Assembly: GCA_034638255.1 (NCBI GenBank)
Contig: JAWPGT010000072.1
Location: 51,305 to 115,304, forward strand
DNA length: 64,000 nt
Origin: Coprinus comatus
Lineage: Eukaryota > Basidiomycota > Agaricomycetes > Agaricales > Agaricaceae
Direction of reading: 5' to 3'
Position numbers and translations under genes: made by a program. Of this stretch, positions 1-12,207 are shown piece after piece (within the stretch, counting starts at the first letter, position 1; each line of letters opens with the position of its first letter). Under the pieces are notes generated by a model. The model was not told the origin of the DNA. It did not search any database and saw nothing but the letters and a program-made list of their open reading frames with translations.

Positions 1-1855
1 ACCTATAGCCTTGTCCTCAAATACTACAACTATCACAGCACCGGAGGAACGATGTGAAGTCAAAATTGGATGGATGTGGATAGATACTGCCAGTTTCAGG
101 TGCGTGGTACTATTACACGAATGTTTCAATGACACTCAAGAACTCGTTACAGTCTCTACGTATATTCGATTTCCGTATTCTTACAAGCCTTAACAGTAAT
201 CTCAATGGGCGGTATTGCTGACCACCGTACGTTCCATCTATCCCTGACACTGTAACCAAGCTCAAAATGATTCACATGTATAGCACCTCATCGTAAAAAA
301 CTCCTTCTCTTCTTCGCAGCCCTTGGCTCTATCTCCGCAACCCTTTTCCTCTTTCTGTCATCCTCTTCGTTCATATGGCTCTCTGTCGCCATACTTGCCA
401 TGCTCGCCAATGTTAGTTTTGGAGCTTCTGTCGTTGCTATGAACGCGTATCTCCCATCACTAGCTAAAGATTCGCCGGAAGTAGGACAACTACATAATGA
501 GATATTAAAGGAATCAGAAAATAGGGCCGTGCTTCTGCTGTTGGTAGTCTTGAGTTGGAGTCGAGTCAGAATCTGGAGGATTCTATCGAAGATATTGCAG
601 CACCATTAATTCAACGAGAGCCAGGATTTTACTTCTGCTACTGCTGGAGGTATTGCTGATTATGAAGTATCACCAGAGTTGAAGAAGAAATATGATATCG
701 AATTATCAAAAGCGACGTCAAGAATATCTTCACAAGGAATAGCAATGGGTTATATCGCAGGAATCGTTTTACTTGTTGTGGCTTTGATACCTGTGACGAA
801 ACTTAATGGTTCGACTTTTGCGTTGAGGTTGGCTATAGGTTTGAGTGGGATTTGGTGGGCTTTGTTTTCAATTCCTGCAGCTGTTTGGTTACCTGGTGGA
901 AAATTTGAAAGAGAAGAGGATGAAGATGAAGAAGCAGGATGGGCTAGACGTTTAGAAGATGAAAAGACTTGGAAGTTTAGTAAGGAAATTGGAGCTGCTT
1001 GGATTAGGTTAAGAGATATGTTGAGGTGGAGTGAGATTTTGAAGTTGAGGAATACATTTAAATATCTTGCTGCTTGGTTTTTACTTTCAGATGGTACGTT
1101 TTTTTCCTTTCACTCTTCTGTAACTAGTCTCAAATTATATTTAGGATTCACAACAATCACATCAACAGCAGTCTTATTCGCCAAAACATCACTCCAAATG
1201 CCAGCACAATCACTCATCCTAGTAGGCGTTCTCACACCTCTATCAGGAATTCTAGGTTCCTTAATCTGGCCAAAAATTCAACACCGTCTCAACGCATCCA
1301 ATCTTAAAATCTTAATAATTCTAGTCCTTATTACATCATTGATCCCTGTATATGGTTGTTTGGGTTTCTTGGTACAAGGTACTGGAGCTAGATTTGGTGG
1401 ATTGACTACACCAGAGGAAATTTATGGATTGGCGATTGTTTTTGGTTCGGTTTATGGAGCTTTTCAAGGTTATGCTAGAGCGTTTTATGCAGAATTGTTA
1501 CCTCATGGTGAAGAAGCTCGTTGGTGCGTCCTCTTCTTCTCTCTCTCTCTCTCATCTGCAATATATTCATTCCGCAACATAATCTCCCGTTTTCCCTATA
1601 AATTGACCATTGATAACATGTATTTGTAATAATACTGATAATTTATTTTTTAGGTATGGACTTTTCTCAATTACGGATAAATCAAGTTCGTTCCTTGGAC
1701 CGTTGGTGGTTGGATTGATTTCAGATATGACTGGGAATATTAGGTATTCGTTTTTCTTTTTGACTTTTATGATTTGGCTTGCTGTTCCTATTTTGATGAA
1801 TGTGGATGTGGAAAGAGGTAGGAAGGATGCTAGAGAGTATAAGTTGAATTCGTGA
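1..1855 (+). CDS. ATG22: Atg22-like vacuolar amino-acid effluxer (5' partial)
   Basis: Multi-pass membrane protein of the Atg22 branch of the major facilitator superfamily, which in yeast exports amino acids from the vacuole after autophagic breakdown. Family-typical pieces appear in order: IGWMWIDTASF, GGIADH, a long hydrophobic block with NVSFGASVVAMNAYLP, GYIAG, FALRLAIGLSGIWWALFSIP, GYARAFYAELLPHGEEARW, and the terminal exon YGLFSITDKSSSFLGPLVVG. Exons are about 1-99, 153-226, 284-1094, 1144-1524 and 1655-1855; the start lies left of the window. The hydrophilic loop at about 510-680 needs one -1 and one +1 frame change: the middle stretch SLELESSQNLEDSIEDIA is read in a different frame from its flanks. 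This is a sequence error or a compensated frameshift. The assignment is confident; the loop model is not. Confidence 0.9.
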
Positions 1856-2279
1856 TTTTGTGATTCGTGTTTCGTTCAAATTCCGGATTCAGAGTTTTTT
1901 TTGTATTTCGTTTTCAGAGTTTGAGTTTGAGTTTGAGTGTTTTATAGGAAGGTTTTTTTTTCATGGTTTTGTTGTGTATATACTATATCATGTGTGCTTG
2001 TCGGTTGATTGACTTTTTGTTATGTTGCCTAGTAATTAATTTATACGCTTTTTAATAAAATGATACATTATACCAAAGTTCAAATTTCAAACTAGCCAAT
2101 ATTCAGATCAGAAGCACGGCACGAGCAGTCTAGCACTTCGTCAAGATGAAGAAGTGCGAGTTCCTTTATACTTATATTCTTTTGACCACACCACTCACAG
2201 CTAATAATAGAGCGATCGTGGATATGAAGTAATCGATTACTTGGACTCACATCGCGTACGTCTCTTCTCCTTCACCATC
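1856..2279. other. Intergenic
   Basis: AT-rich spacer holding the 3' region of the Atg22 gene (T-rich, with an aataaa-like stretch near 2053) and the promoter of the F-box gene. No reading frame or repeat stands out. Confidence 0.5.
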
Positions 2280-3947
2280 ATGTCAGGTCAAAAGATATCT
2301 CGATCTAATGAAGTACCTTTCGAAATCTGGGAACATATCTCGAGCTATATACCAAAATCTCAACGTTGGGAACTAAAAGCTGTTAACCGTTCTCTCCTCG
2401 AGATTGCCCTTAACGATCGATATCGTGAAGTGCAATGGGACAAACCTATACTGGAGATGTTCAAGTGTCTTGAACGCTTACAGTGAGTGCCATCTTCATC
2501 AGTCACACCATTGTATATATTTCGATCTTAGTCCGTCATTCCAGGGATCCTTTCATCAGTCAGCGTGTCGTTAAAGTCAGTTTCAACGTAGGCGTGATCG
2601 CATACATCTTCCTACTACAGAAATTAAAGTTACAAAACCCGGCCAAGGTAAAGGGTAGGAGAACATAGTAATTGTTCATTTATGGTTGCTGAGTACTTCA
2701 AAAAGATCTCATCCAACGAGGGGGGAAAAGCAAATTAGTAATAATCGTCTGTACAGATCCCACTCAAATCGCGTCGCGAATGATTAACGCGCTTTCAAAA
2801 ATGTCCAGCCTCACTTCCTGTAACCTTATCTTTCCCAATACCTCCCTCGAACTAGAAGCTCGGACCGTCCTTGCCGAAATTCAGAAACTTTCACCCCAAA
2901 TACGACAATTAGGGTTGTATTACGTCCTTTCACCACCACCATACTACACGGAAATTATGGAGATGGGTTTCGAACACTTGGAGGAGTTAACCCTTGCCAT
3001 AAAATGCCCCCCGAAGGGCCCATCATCTGCCATCCGCTATCGTTATGGAATGTTTTCATTTCCAGTTGAAACCATTGCACCTTTCATTAACCGTAATTCT
3101 AATCATCTACAACGCCTTTCCTTTTCTACTGATGAACACGCCCTTATCTCTGGCCTATTCGAAACATTGGATGTGATCCCCACACTCCGTAATATAAGAG
3201 TCGACATACCATTTGAAAGTTACACTACCATGCTCACTTCCTCGGAAGTTCTTTTTGGATTTCTTAACGCTCATTCATCCTATCTTCGCCACGTCAGATT
3301 ATGTTCCCCGTTAAACAAGCCCACAAACTCCACCACCTTCAAATGGTCTAATATTCTTCAAAATAGTTACCCCGCAGCTCTATCCAATCTCACAGACCTT
3401 CACATTTCTGTTTCAATCCCAGTGGATATCATCCTTAATATTCTTCAACGCTCCTCGACTACTCTCCTAAACCTGTCCCTCACCGGAAGTAAACACTATA
3501 CTACGACGCAACTCTGGGATATATGCGATATATTCTCGGATCAAAATTCCTCTTTAACCTTTCTTCAAGCCCGAGTCTCCAAAGTTAATCTTTCTCTTAT
3601 TGTGGGAATAGCCAAACGACTTCCTGGGTTGATAAAATTGATATTGACAAATCTTAAAAAAGGAGAAACTCCGAAAACTGTAAGTCGAAAGTTTGCCCAA
3701 ACAATATTTGATTTGATTTAATATATTAATTGCAGAATGTGACTGACACCGAGATCAATGAAGTTGAGATGATTGTGGTTCCCCTTGCGGAGAATTCTTC
3801 ATGGAGCCTCACAGATTAGCAGCTGATATGCTTCCGGCAGATGAAATCGAAGTGCTTTCTAACTGGAAGTTGTCAGACCTAAGTATTCATATGTCAGATA
3901 ACTTTGAGGGTGGCGATAAAGAACTGAAACAGTTGTTAAAAAATTAG
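2280..3947 (+). CDS. F-box protein
   Basis: The N-terminus, MSGQ then EVPFEIWEHISSYIPKSQ, is an F-box, the Skp1-binding motif of SCF ubiquitin ligases. It is followed by a long repeat-poor C-terminus as in the large fungal F-box families with degenerate leucine-rich substrate-binding regions (for example NLTDLHISVSIPVDIILNIL). Exons are about 2280-2485, 2545-2655, 2757-3682 and 3736-3947. The third exon opens DPTQIASRMINALSKMSSL after a GTAGGA donor. In the last exon the frame breaks near 3800; restoring one A in the AA run there joins it to a stretch ending KELKQLLKN and a stop at 3945-3947. The substrate cannot be inferred. The F-box assignment is good and the 3' end uncertain. Confidence 0.78.
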
Positions 3948-4540
3948 TTCCATCTATCAAGTACTTTAGAGGAGAAGAGTGTCGAGAGTTGAAGGAGAGA
4001 CGGTCACAGCCAGCGCGAGGTCCAAGTCTAGGCGAAGTTAGCAGACTCGGCACTATGCACGTTGGTGAGTTCAAACTTGGAAACGCTAAGTTGATCTAAT
4101 AAAATTGAAAACTATTAGATTATTCTGGTCTATCGCAAAGTCGGGGTAGTAGATCATTTAGGTCACCACGACGGAGATATTAGGGTCTTCCCATTGTTAG
4201 TATTTCAGAAAGAAAATCCAACTGTAATTGTATCGACTATTCAAAGAGAGAAAAAATATGAATGCTTTGATGATGTTGGAGTATTCGAGTATATGTCACC
4301 CGGAAAGCTGTAGGTAACCGTAGGCTTGTGCAAGAAAGTGAGCAAGTTCATACATTAGCCACCCCGAAAAGTATTTATCATCTCAGAGTCCAATGGTATC
4401 CCTCCCCCAGAGCAGCAGTACAATGAATAGAATCGATCCCAGATAGCGGATATAATAAGGAAAAAAGTCCGGCAGCCAATTTTTCAAACAGTGGAATGGT
4501 TAATGTGTAACGGACCAAATGGGAAGGAAAAAAATCATGA
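3948..4540. other. Intergenic
   Basis: No convincing coding sequence. The stretch contains the 3' flank of the F-box gene and lies downstream of the minus-strand tRNA gene. Confidence 0.4.
4528..4534 (-). terminator. RNA polymerase III terminator of tRNA-Thr
   Basis: Seven consecutive T on the minus strand, starting 6 nt after the tRNA 3' end, as expected for Pol III termination. Confidence 0.85.
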
Positions 4541-4612
4541 TGCCCCACACCAGGATTGAACTAGTGACCTTCTCATTACAAGTGAGACGCGCTACCACTA
4601 CGCCAGCAGGGC
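4541..4612 (-). tRNA. tRNA-Thr (anticodon TGT), no intron
   Basis: A complete 72-nt cloverleaf folds on the minus strand. The 7-bp acceptor stem is GCCCTGC paired with GTGGGGC (two G-T pairs), with discriminator A. The D arm is GCGT/GCGC with loop AGTGGTA. The anticodon stem is TCTCA/TGAGA around loop CTTGTAA, giving anticodon TGT, which reads ACA (Thr). The T arm is ACTAG/CTGGT around loop TTCAATC. The internal A-box and B-box regions are therefore intact, and a T7 terminator follows. Confidence 0.97.
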
Positions 4613-4815
4613 CTACTATTACTGCAACAGGCCGCATTTCTGGAGGCATCTCGATTTGTGACCGACTATACGTTCGATACAAACCAACGGTTCTTCTCGT
4701 AACGATCATGACGATATTTCTTTCAGAAGTGCATCTGCCATCCGGAGGCCTCATGGTGATCATATATTAGTTCTGCAGATTGACTGCGGACCGGCACATC
4801 CCTTTTGTCCTGCTC

Positions 4816-7514
4816 ATGACGACTCCCCGCGACCAATATCAACATTATATCCCCCGGTTTATACTACGAACCTTTCAGACAGACCCAACTCGGTCAGTCA
4901 TGTCCTCGTTTCTCAAATATTCAACACTTAGATAGTACAGGAACCCAACTCGCTCACGAGGAAAAAGAAACGAACAGGCACAAAAGCCCTAGTGGATACA
5001 GAAACCGTTCATTCGTATGATCTTGGTACAGGTGAATACGACCCAAACTGTCGCATTGCTGTGACATATGGGTCAAAAGGACTATACCGAGACGATATGA
5101 ATGTTTCGAATGCAAATCACATCGAGGAAAAGTTTGCAAGACTGGAAAACGATGTGTTTCGGGTCATTAAGTCTATCCAAAAAGACGCAAACAGGGGTAT
5201 GATGACAACCACCATCCTTCGAAAAGATGCATATACGTTGCGGAAGTTCCTATTCCTCCAACATATACGTACGGACAAGATCAGCAAAACGTACTTTGAT
5301 GAAGAACATTCTGAAAATGCTTGGATACGCAATTGGATCAGGAAACAGAAGGAGATCACCGATCGGAGTCTTTGGCTGGATTGTTTACATTATTCTCTGG
5401 ATACCCCAACCCGGCAGATGCTCCAGGTCTGCAACTCTCACGAGCGATCCTTGTGGGAAGATCTCAGCATATTGACGATGAAAAGGATAATAGAAGAAGG
5501 TGATATGAGTAAAGAACCAGATCTGAAGCAATGGCATGCTATCACATATGGAAGGTTCCACAACAACCACTTCCTATCCATCTGCTATGCATCCAAGGAC
5601 GGTGAATTCGTCCTTGGGCACAACTCCTTTGGATTATGGGAAGGCACACTTTTTGGCATAAATGGCGCTCACCTTCTGTACATCCTCAGTCCCAAAATCG
5701 CCATAGTGTTGAGAAGGAACGAGTCAAAGGGCGTCCCTGGGCTGGTCGATAGCATTTTAAATGATATCCCGTTCAGTCCGCCTGCTGCCATTTATGCATG
5801 TTCGACCAACGTGTCACGTAACCTCCAGTCTCGGATACAACATATTCAGAGCACTAACTCCGACAATGATCGCTTCATCTTCACTATTCACGAACTATCT
5901 GACATCCAGACATACCGAATTAACGAAATTGTTCTTGAAAACATACAGGCAAATGACACCTTGGTTTTTGCGTCCGAAAGAGTCATGTTGAACACCTTGA
6001 AGCTGTACGATTCACCCCAAGGCTCCTTTGATAAACCTCGTAGGGCTGCTCTTCGGATCCTGCAAGAGAAATTGTCGGAGCGCAGTCATGCTCAAGGAGG
6101 TAATAATCAAGGAGTTGCGCCACTTACGCCTTCCACTGCTGCTTGCCCTGTTACTATCACAATCCACACACCGTCAGTCCCTTCACTCGTCAGCAATGCA
6201 ATTTCGACGAGCATTGTACCAGAAGGCTGTACCTCGGAGTCCTCGCTTGCAGGTACTCAGGGACCCGCATTGCCGAAGGTGGAGAAGGAAATCGAGGTCG
6301 TCAAAACCATCAATCAGCAACCTGAGGCGCTACATAACAAAGAAAATATTTCTTCATCTTTCTGCTCCACACAAGTCGCTGTGCGAAATCATGAGATTCC
6401 AACAATGTCTAATGATGACTCGGAGATGTTCCAATCCCATAGCAGTTTTCAAGAATACTCGCTGGGTCCGACTACTTTCACCCCCGATAACCTGTCCGAG
6501 CACCTGGTCCAAGAACTTGACGAGCTTGATTCCCCGCCACCTGAGATCAAATTCAGGAATATTAGTGACGAAGAAGACAATTTATCCGAGACCGCCGCTG
6601 ACGTAGAATTCAAACGGGTTTTAGCGTTGGTTCAAGCAGACAATTTTGAGTTACACTCTGTCAAAGCACGAAAACTCTACAAAGCTGCTGTGGCTGACGC
6701 ACATATGAATAATCCACTCGCGTTGAAAATTCGAGCTTCAATTGCGAATGCCGTTAGCCAATCCATTAACATCGAAAGACAAAGCTACTTATTATATCCC
6801 ATTTGTCCCGACGATCAATACTCAAATTTTCATCGATACTCCAACTCTTGGATTCAACTCTCCGATAAAGTTGAGAATATTCTGACGGGTGACGAATATG
6901 AGGCTTTCTTCATCGTAATTGCTGCCAAGATGGAACGGCATTGCATTGTGGGACCAAGCGCGAACCCTTCTGTCGGTTCCGCTACCATTTGTGGGCTTTT
7001 AGAATGGTATGTCAAACACGATCTTGCTACTTTGATGAGTGGCACCGAGATCCGAATAGCAGGGAGGGAGGTTCATAAAAAACTGCTTGCGCATTGCAGG
7101 CCTAGTGCAGCAGGGCGTATAGCCATATACCAAATTGTACAAATACTTTGGTGTATGTGGAAATTCACCTCGACCAATGAGGAGAGATTTACCTTGTGGT
7201 TGGCATGCACCATGCCTAATCTTTTTGATATTGAGACTCGATATGGGGATGTCGGAGTGGTATTGTCCATACTTTCACAATTCTCATTTTTCACTAATTC
7301 TGTCCGGTGCCTTGTTAGTACCTGTTGGCCCTTGTTCTCATTTTTCACTAATTCTATCTGGTGGCTTTTTAGTGCCTGTTGGCCCTTGTTCATCTTCGGA
7401 GTCATTCTGTTCCTTTCACTTATTCCTTTCATCGCAATCATTCTGTTCCTTTTCTTTCTTTCTTTCATCGGAATCATTCTGTTCATTGTAATTATTTTCC
7501 TCTCAGTTCTTTAG
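4816..7514 (+). CDS. DUF4238 protein with duplicated C-terminal membrane segments
   Basis: The first short exon encodes MTTPRDQYQHYIPRFILRTF, the characteristic start of DUF4238 proteins. After an intron of about 44 nt (near 4897-4940) the main exon continues EPNSLTRKKKR then VHSYDLGTGEYD, also family-typical. The domain is of unknown function. The body (to about residue 330) is followed by a Ser/Thr-rich region, and then a hydrophobic tail from about 7270. That tail contains a 54-nt tandem duplication (7281-7334 and 7335-7388, units FSFFTNSVRCLVSTCWPL and FSFFTNSIWWLFSACWPL), then a roughly 12-residue repeated hydrophobic block. The predicted length is about 884 aa. The tail could be real membrane anchors, or a run-on into 3' sequence after a missed splice. 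Confidence 0.85.
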
Positions 7515-7724
7515 TTCGTTTTAAAACTTCCTTGAATCATTTGGGCTTTTGTATATGCTTCTTTCTTTTATGCCTCTTCAATTTTTGTTGTGGTCCTCAT
7601 TTCTCGCTTCTCGTTCAATTCTCCTTGTGTATGTGAAAGCCAGTACGTTTACACTTCAAGTACTTTCGGACGAGTTTATGAAATCATGTTCATGAAAAAT
7701 TCATACGCCAACCCAGATAGAACT

Positions 7725-9303
7725 TTAACGGGTTACAAAAATTCGACTCCCCATCACATGATCTCTAAATTGATCGTACTGTTCTTTGATATTACTACAT
7801 TCCGGGTTAGCAGCGAGTATAGCATATGCTTCTGGCAATGCTTCATCAAGTTGCTACATAGACGGATGCATGAATGTCAGTCATTCAACAAAAGTACGGA
7901 AGGGTCATTATGATTTACCTCGACGCGTCGTTTGGATGTGGGATGAGTACTGAGAAAGTCGATATTGAATCCTGGTGAGGCTTTACCCAATCGTTCAAAC
8001 ATTCTATAAGTATATAATTTGGTATTTAGGTCTCGGGAGCGTTGATATTGTGCAATGAAAGCGTACCGGGGTGCAGCAGCAGGATTATAGCAAGCACGAG
8101 CCATAAGTTTCAATCCAATTACATCCGCTAAAATGACAGCCATGTTCAGTTGCTATATAACAAGTAGTTAGATAAAAAGGGGCAAACCTTCCAATTCTTG
8201 TGTTCGGGAGTTTGGAAGGTCAAGCAAGATTGTGCGTAAAGTGTTAGAAATTCCGAAATCTACTCCTAAAAGTGCCTGAAAGAGTAGAAGGCCGACCATC
8301 TGTACGGTTTGTGAAGACATGCGTTCGGCTATATGACGTGCTACAACATGCCCTATTTCTAATATATATAAAACCCATTAAGTTTCCTATGTTTCAAAAT
8401 TTTGAAGAACACTATCAACTTACCGTGAGCGATTACCGCTGCCAGTCCCTCTTCATCTTGACATACAGGTAGGATACCAGTAAACACGAGGATCATACCT
8501 GATTCCATAGTTATACAAAGTTTGCTGTTCTTATTTATCATTCCACTCACCAGGAGTAGCCATAGCATTGATTACTTTACTATCATTGACAACAACGACC
8601 TCCCATTCTACATCTGATCCGTAAGTATGTTTAGCAGCAGAACCATAATCATCTGAAGGTGTCCAGAATTCATCATTCAAATTTAAAGGTATAGAAGGTG
8701 TTTCGCCTTTGATATGTCCCAAGTTGGATTGTTTTAGAAGTCTTGAAGCGATGCGTCGTACGTATAGTGTGTAGGGATGATTTGGAGGTAGGATTTTGTT
8801 CCCTAGTTCCGCTTTGAGTACCATGGCTGTATCCCGGCCGACCTGTGTTGCTATAAGTAAAGAGTAATCAACCTTAATAGAGGGATTTTAATGTACCTGT
8901 GCTTCGGCTTTACTGCTCGTATTCATAAACCTCCATCGACCAGTTTCCGGTACCTGTTCAAGACTGAAGTATAAGTTGATAGGAGTATAAACTTTCTGAA
9001 GTCCAATAGTCTATGAATATAACAAATAAAAGTGACGTACTGTGAAACATAGTAAAGTCCTCCAATACCAACAATTGCAACCAAGTATCTCGTTCTTGTG
9101 TCCCAACGTTTATAGTCCAGTGGGGATTTTTGTCGTGAAGGACCGCCACGAGGGTTTGGTGGGGAGTCAGAGAAACGAATATATATTTTTGGTCTTGGTA
9201 TTGAAGTTCGAAAGGATCTAGAAGTTTGGGCTACATATGTAGGTTTAACAAATGTCCTAGGAAGTGGCCTTAAGTTTTTGAGAAAGGATATTGTTCTGAG
9301 CAT
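7725..9303 (-). CDS. OMA1: Mitochondrial metalloendopeptidase Oma1 (peptidase M48)
   Basis: Inner-membrane zinc protease that in yeast acts in mitochondrial quality control and stress-induced cleavage. The start ATG (9303) opens a basic, Arg-rich presequence, followed by a membrane segment near TRYLVAIVGIGGLYYVSQY. The catalytic motif is rebuilt across an intron as HEIGHVVARH (HExxH), and the third zinc ligand is in SRTQELEADVIGLKLMA. The sequence WEVVVVNDSKVINAMATPG precedes them, as usual in M48. The C-terminal exon ends in RDHVMGSRIFVTR, with the stop at 7725-7727. At least six exons. The gene shares a 218-bp intergenic region with the divergent ARH1 gene, also mitochondrial. All catalytic residues are present. 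Confidence 0.93.
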
Positions 9304-9521
9304 CTGGAAAGAAAGTTACCGTATTGAACGATCGACATTAGACAAGATGCCGAACGGTGACGACAGTATTTGTTAGCGAGGGAGGGCATTGCCAAACACC
9401 GGGAGTCAACCGACGTCAAGCGATCAAACTTTTGAAATGTTCGTCTCCCATAACTCTCGGAAATACATTCGGGTAGGACTGACTGACTGTTAACATCACC
9501 TACAGATAATATGCAGATATA
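9304..9521. promoter_or_regulatory. Divergent promoter region, OMA1 / ARH1
   Basis: A 218-bp spacer separates the ATG codons of two head-to-head genes whose products are both mitochondrial inner-membrane or matrix proteins. Common regulation is possible but not shown; I see no specific operator. Confidence 0.45.
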
Positions 9522-11017
9522 ATGTCTTTAAGCCCACTCAAATTAGCTATTATTGGTGGTGGACCCTCGGCGTTCTACGCTGCTTCACGTATTCTCTCGT
9601 TGGCTCCTAAGACCAGTGCTTCTCTGCCTGTGCGTGTTCATCTTTTGATAGATTATGGGCACCACATGGACTAGTACGATATGGTGTTGCGCCTGATCAT
9701 CCGGAAGTCAAGGTATTTTGTTACATCTAGTTTTATTCCGGGAGTTCACATATAAACCTTAGAACTGCACACATAAATTTGACTCTACGGCAACAGACCC
9801 TCGGTTCAAGTTTTTCGGAAACATAAATGTCGGAGACGCGCTTAGTCCAATTTCAACAACTCAAACCCTACCTCTCAAATCTATCTTTGATACCTACTCC
9901 CACGTCCTTTTCGCCACCGGGTGCACTCTTCCAACACTCCACCCTTCAATACCTCCTTCCAAACAATGTATTCCCGCTCTTTCATTTGTTCACTGGTATA
10001 CCCAACATCCCAACAAGCCTACCCCACCTGCTCTCGACAAACTTGATCATGTTTCCATAATTGGGAATGGTAATGTCGCTTTAGACGTTACTCGTATGTT
10101 GTTGACGCCAGTAGATATGTTATCCAAATACGATGTTCCAAAAACAGTACTTGAAGCTCTATCTCGGTCAACAGTAAAACATGTTTCCATCATAGGTCGA
10201 AGAGGACCTCTAGAAGCGGCATTCACAACTAAAGAGCTTCGCGAACTTATAAATCTACCAGATTCATCTATGGTCCCCATTGATTCTCCTATCCTAACAC
10301 CACCTCCTGATGTTACACCAAGTCGCCAACAATCGAGGATACTACAACTGCTTGGGAAGGGGTCCAAAAATCAGTTTGGAAGCACGAAGAAAACTTGGTC
10401 GTTGGATTTCTATAGGTCTCCAATAGGTCTTATGTCTTCTTCTTCAACACAAGCACAACTATCTCTAGCACATACTATGGTCGATCCGACCACGAAACGA
10501 GCAATAGAGACAGGAGAAACAACAACCATACCAACATCGTTAGTAGTGACTGCTTTAGGATTCCACGGCGAACCCTCTTCATCGTTCTATGATCCCGGAC
10601 TTGGTCATTTACGAACTTTAGGTTCGAGAGTGATTACAAATGGTGGAAATCTGGTTAAAAATATTTATGCTTCTGGATGGGCGGCTACGGGAGCTAAAGG
10701 AGTTTTGGCTAGCACAATGATGGATGCTTATGCAGCTGCTGATACAGTATTGGGTGATGCTTTAGGCAGGAATAATAAAGCCGACATGGAGATACAAGGA
10801 GGGAAGGAGGTGTGGGTTTGAACGCAGATCCCGATTTAGACGCTCTTCCGAAGGAGGTAGAACATGGGATCAAGGAAGGATTAATTACCACGTATGAAGA
10901 TTGGAGAAAAATGATGAAGAGGAGGTTAGGAGGGGTGTAGTATTAGGGAAGGAGAGGGAGAGAATGGGATGGGAAGAAGCGAGAAACTTTTTACAGAGTC
11001 GACAGGTAAAAAACTGA
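9522..11017 (+). CDS. ARH1: NADPH:adrenodoxin oxidoreductase (mitochondrial ferredoxin reductase), frame-broken
   Basis: FAD/NADPH flavoenzyme that reduces mitochondrial ferredoxin for Fe-S cluster, heme A and ubiquinone biosynthesis. It begins MSLSPLKLAIIGGGPSAFYA, with the GxGxxA/G FAD-binding motif. It continues WAPHGLVRYGVAPDHPEVKN across an intron (about 9712-9763), then HVSIIGNGNVALDVTRMLL (NADP-binding GxGxxA), SIIGRRGPLEAAFTTKELREL and IYASGWAATGAKGVLASTM. Three single-base losses are implied, each in a short homopolymer: TTTT near 9640, GG near 10807 and near the A5-T run at 10908. Restoring one base at each joins family-typical sequence, with the tail reading DEEEVRRGVVLGKERERMGW. 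Either draft error or a young pseudogene; error seems likelier, because the bases between are well conserved. Confidence 0.92.
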
Positions 11018-11254
11018 TTGTTTTAGTGAATTCATTAGACGCCCATGACGCCGTAACCCATTATATATTTGCTGTCGCGTTGCACGTTCTTTTGGCTTTT
11101 GGTACAATTGTTATTTTAAGCCCCGGGATCTTCTCCATATCAAGCTGTCAGCTCCGTGAACTGTGATTCTCCCTGTTTCAAAAGTGAACTTTTACCTTTA
11201 ACCATATACCACTCACACCACGCCAAAAAAAAAACAACTTTGGGGACCCTAATC

Positions 11255-12207
11255 ATGGATATGAGGGGTGAGGCACAGCACGCGTCTGATATGGCAGACT
11301 TTAATTTTCATGCGGAGACCGGGTCCTTAGGCTTTTGAGCCATCTACAACTGGCGACCTCTACAAGATTTTGCGTGCAGAAACGGATAATGATTGTACAG
11401 GTACAAAGTTCAAACACCAAACTGGTATAATATACTGTTTTGCTAATTTTTACATCTAGTTCTCTTACGAGCCATACTCCGAACTAGCTACAATACTGAC
11501 GGAACTGTGCAAACGGTTTCAGCAAAGGATCCTCTAACTTTAATAGAGATAGTCTGTAACAAACTCCAGGAAATTTCAGCTTGCAGCATCGGTGCGATCA
11601 CTTGGGCGAAATATTCAATAATGTCTTTCCTCATGTAGATCATGCACACCTGGGAAGTCTGGCCCCATACTTGGAAAATTACTTACCATTGTAATCAGTG
11701 ATATATTATACCGTTTGTTCACCTAGTCATACCACATCCTTCTTTCAACTGGCTACCACTATCATTCCAATTTTCTTCAGCCAACTCAAAGGACTTCCTT
11801 GAAATCATACAACGGCTAGCCCCACAGCAATTAATTAACAGTATCTTTCTTTATACCAAGCATATTCTAGAACATTCGTGGGGGTTATACTTCGTACATC
11901 CGAGGATTGAGGATGCTTGGAATGGGTGCTCTTGCAGAAGATCATTGCGCCCAGGTTGCACCCTCAACAGATCCTATCTTCCACCCCAATCAACTACTCC
12001 TTTGTGTCTCACATGAGCGTCAAGGCTACGTCATCCCACAACCATTCTTGGATTCGATTGAAAATTTTCAATCGAAAACTGAAGGATATATGGACTCGAC
12101 ACCAGAGTGACAGCCCGGTTCCAGGTGGTAATGATTTGGTACAAGGAAACCAAGATGGAAGAGGTGGGTACATTAGCAACTGTAATTTGGTTTTTAAGTC
12201 TTTTTAA
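11255..12207 (+). CDS. Hypothetical multi-exon gene (lineage-specific, weak)
   Basis: Not recognised. An ATG at 11255 opens MDMRGEAQHASDMADF. With one T removed from a TTTT run at about 11332 it continues EPSTTGDLYKILRAETDNDC up to a GTACAAAG donor. Further plausible exons read SYEPYSELATILTELCKRF (from about 11460), DFLEIIQRLAPQQLINSIF with FVHPRIEDAW (from about 11790), and IRLKIFNRKLKDIWTRHQ (about 12050). The last two blocks resemble, in the same order, blocks at 32.4 kb, suggesting a small paralogous family. No domain, signal peptide or membrane segment is evident. Exon boundaries are guesses. Confidence 0.4.

Noticed and set aside
7590..7913. Plus-strand 107-codon frame
   Set aside because: It is antisense to the last exons of OMA1.
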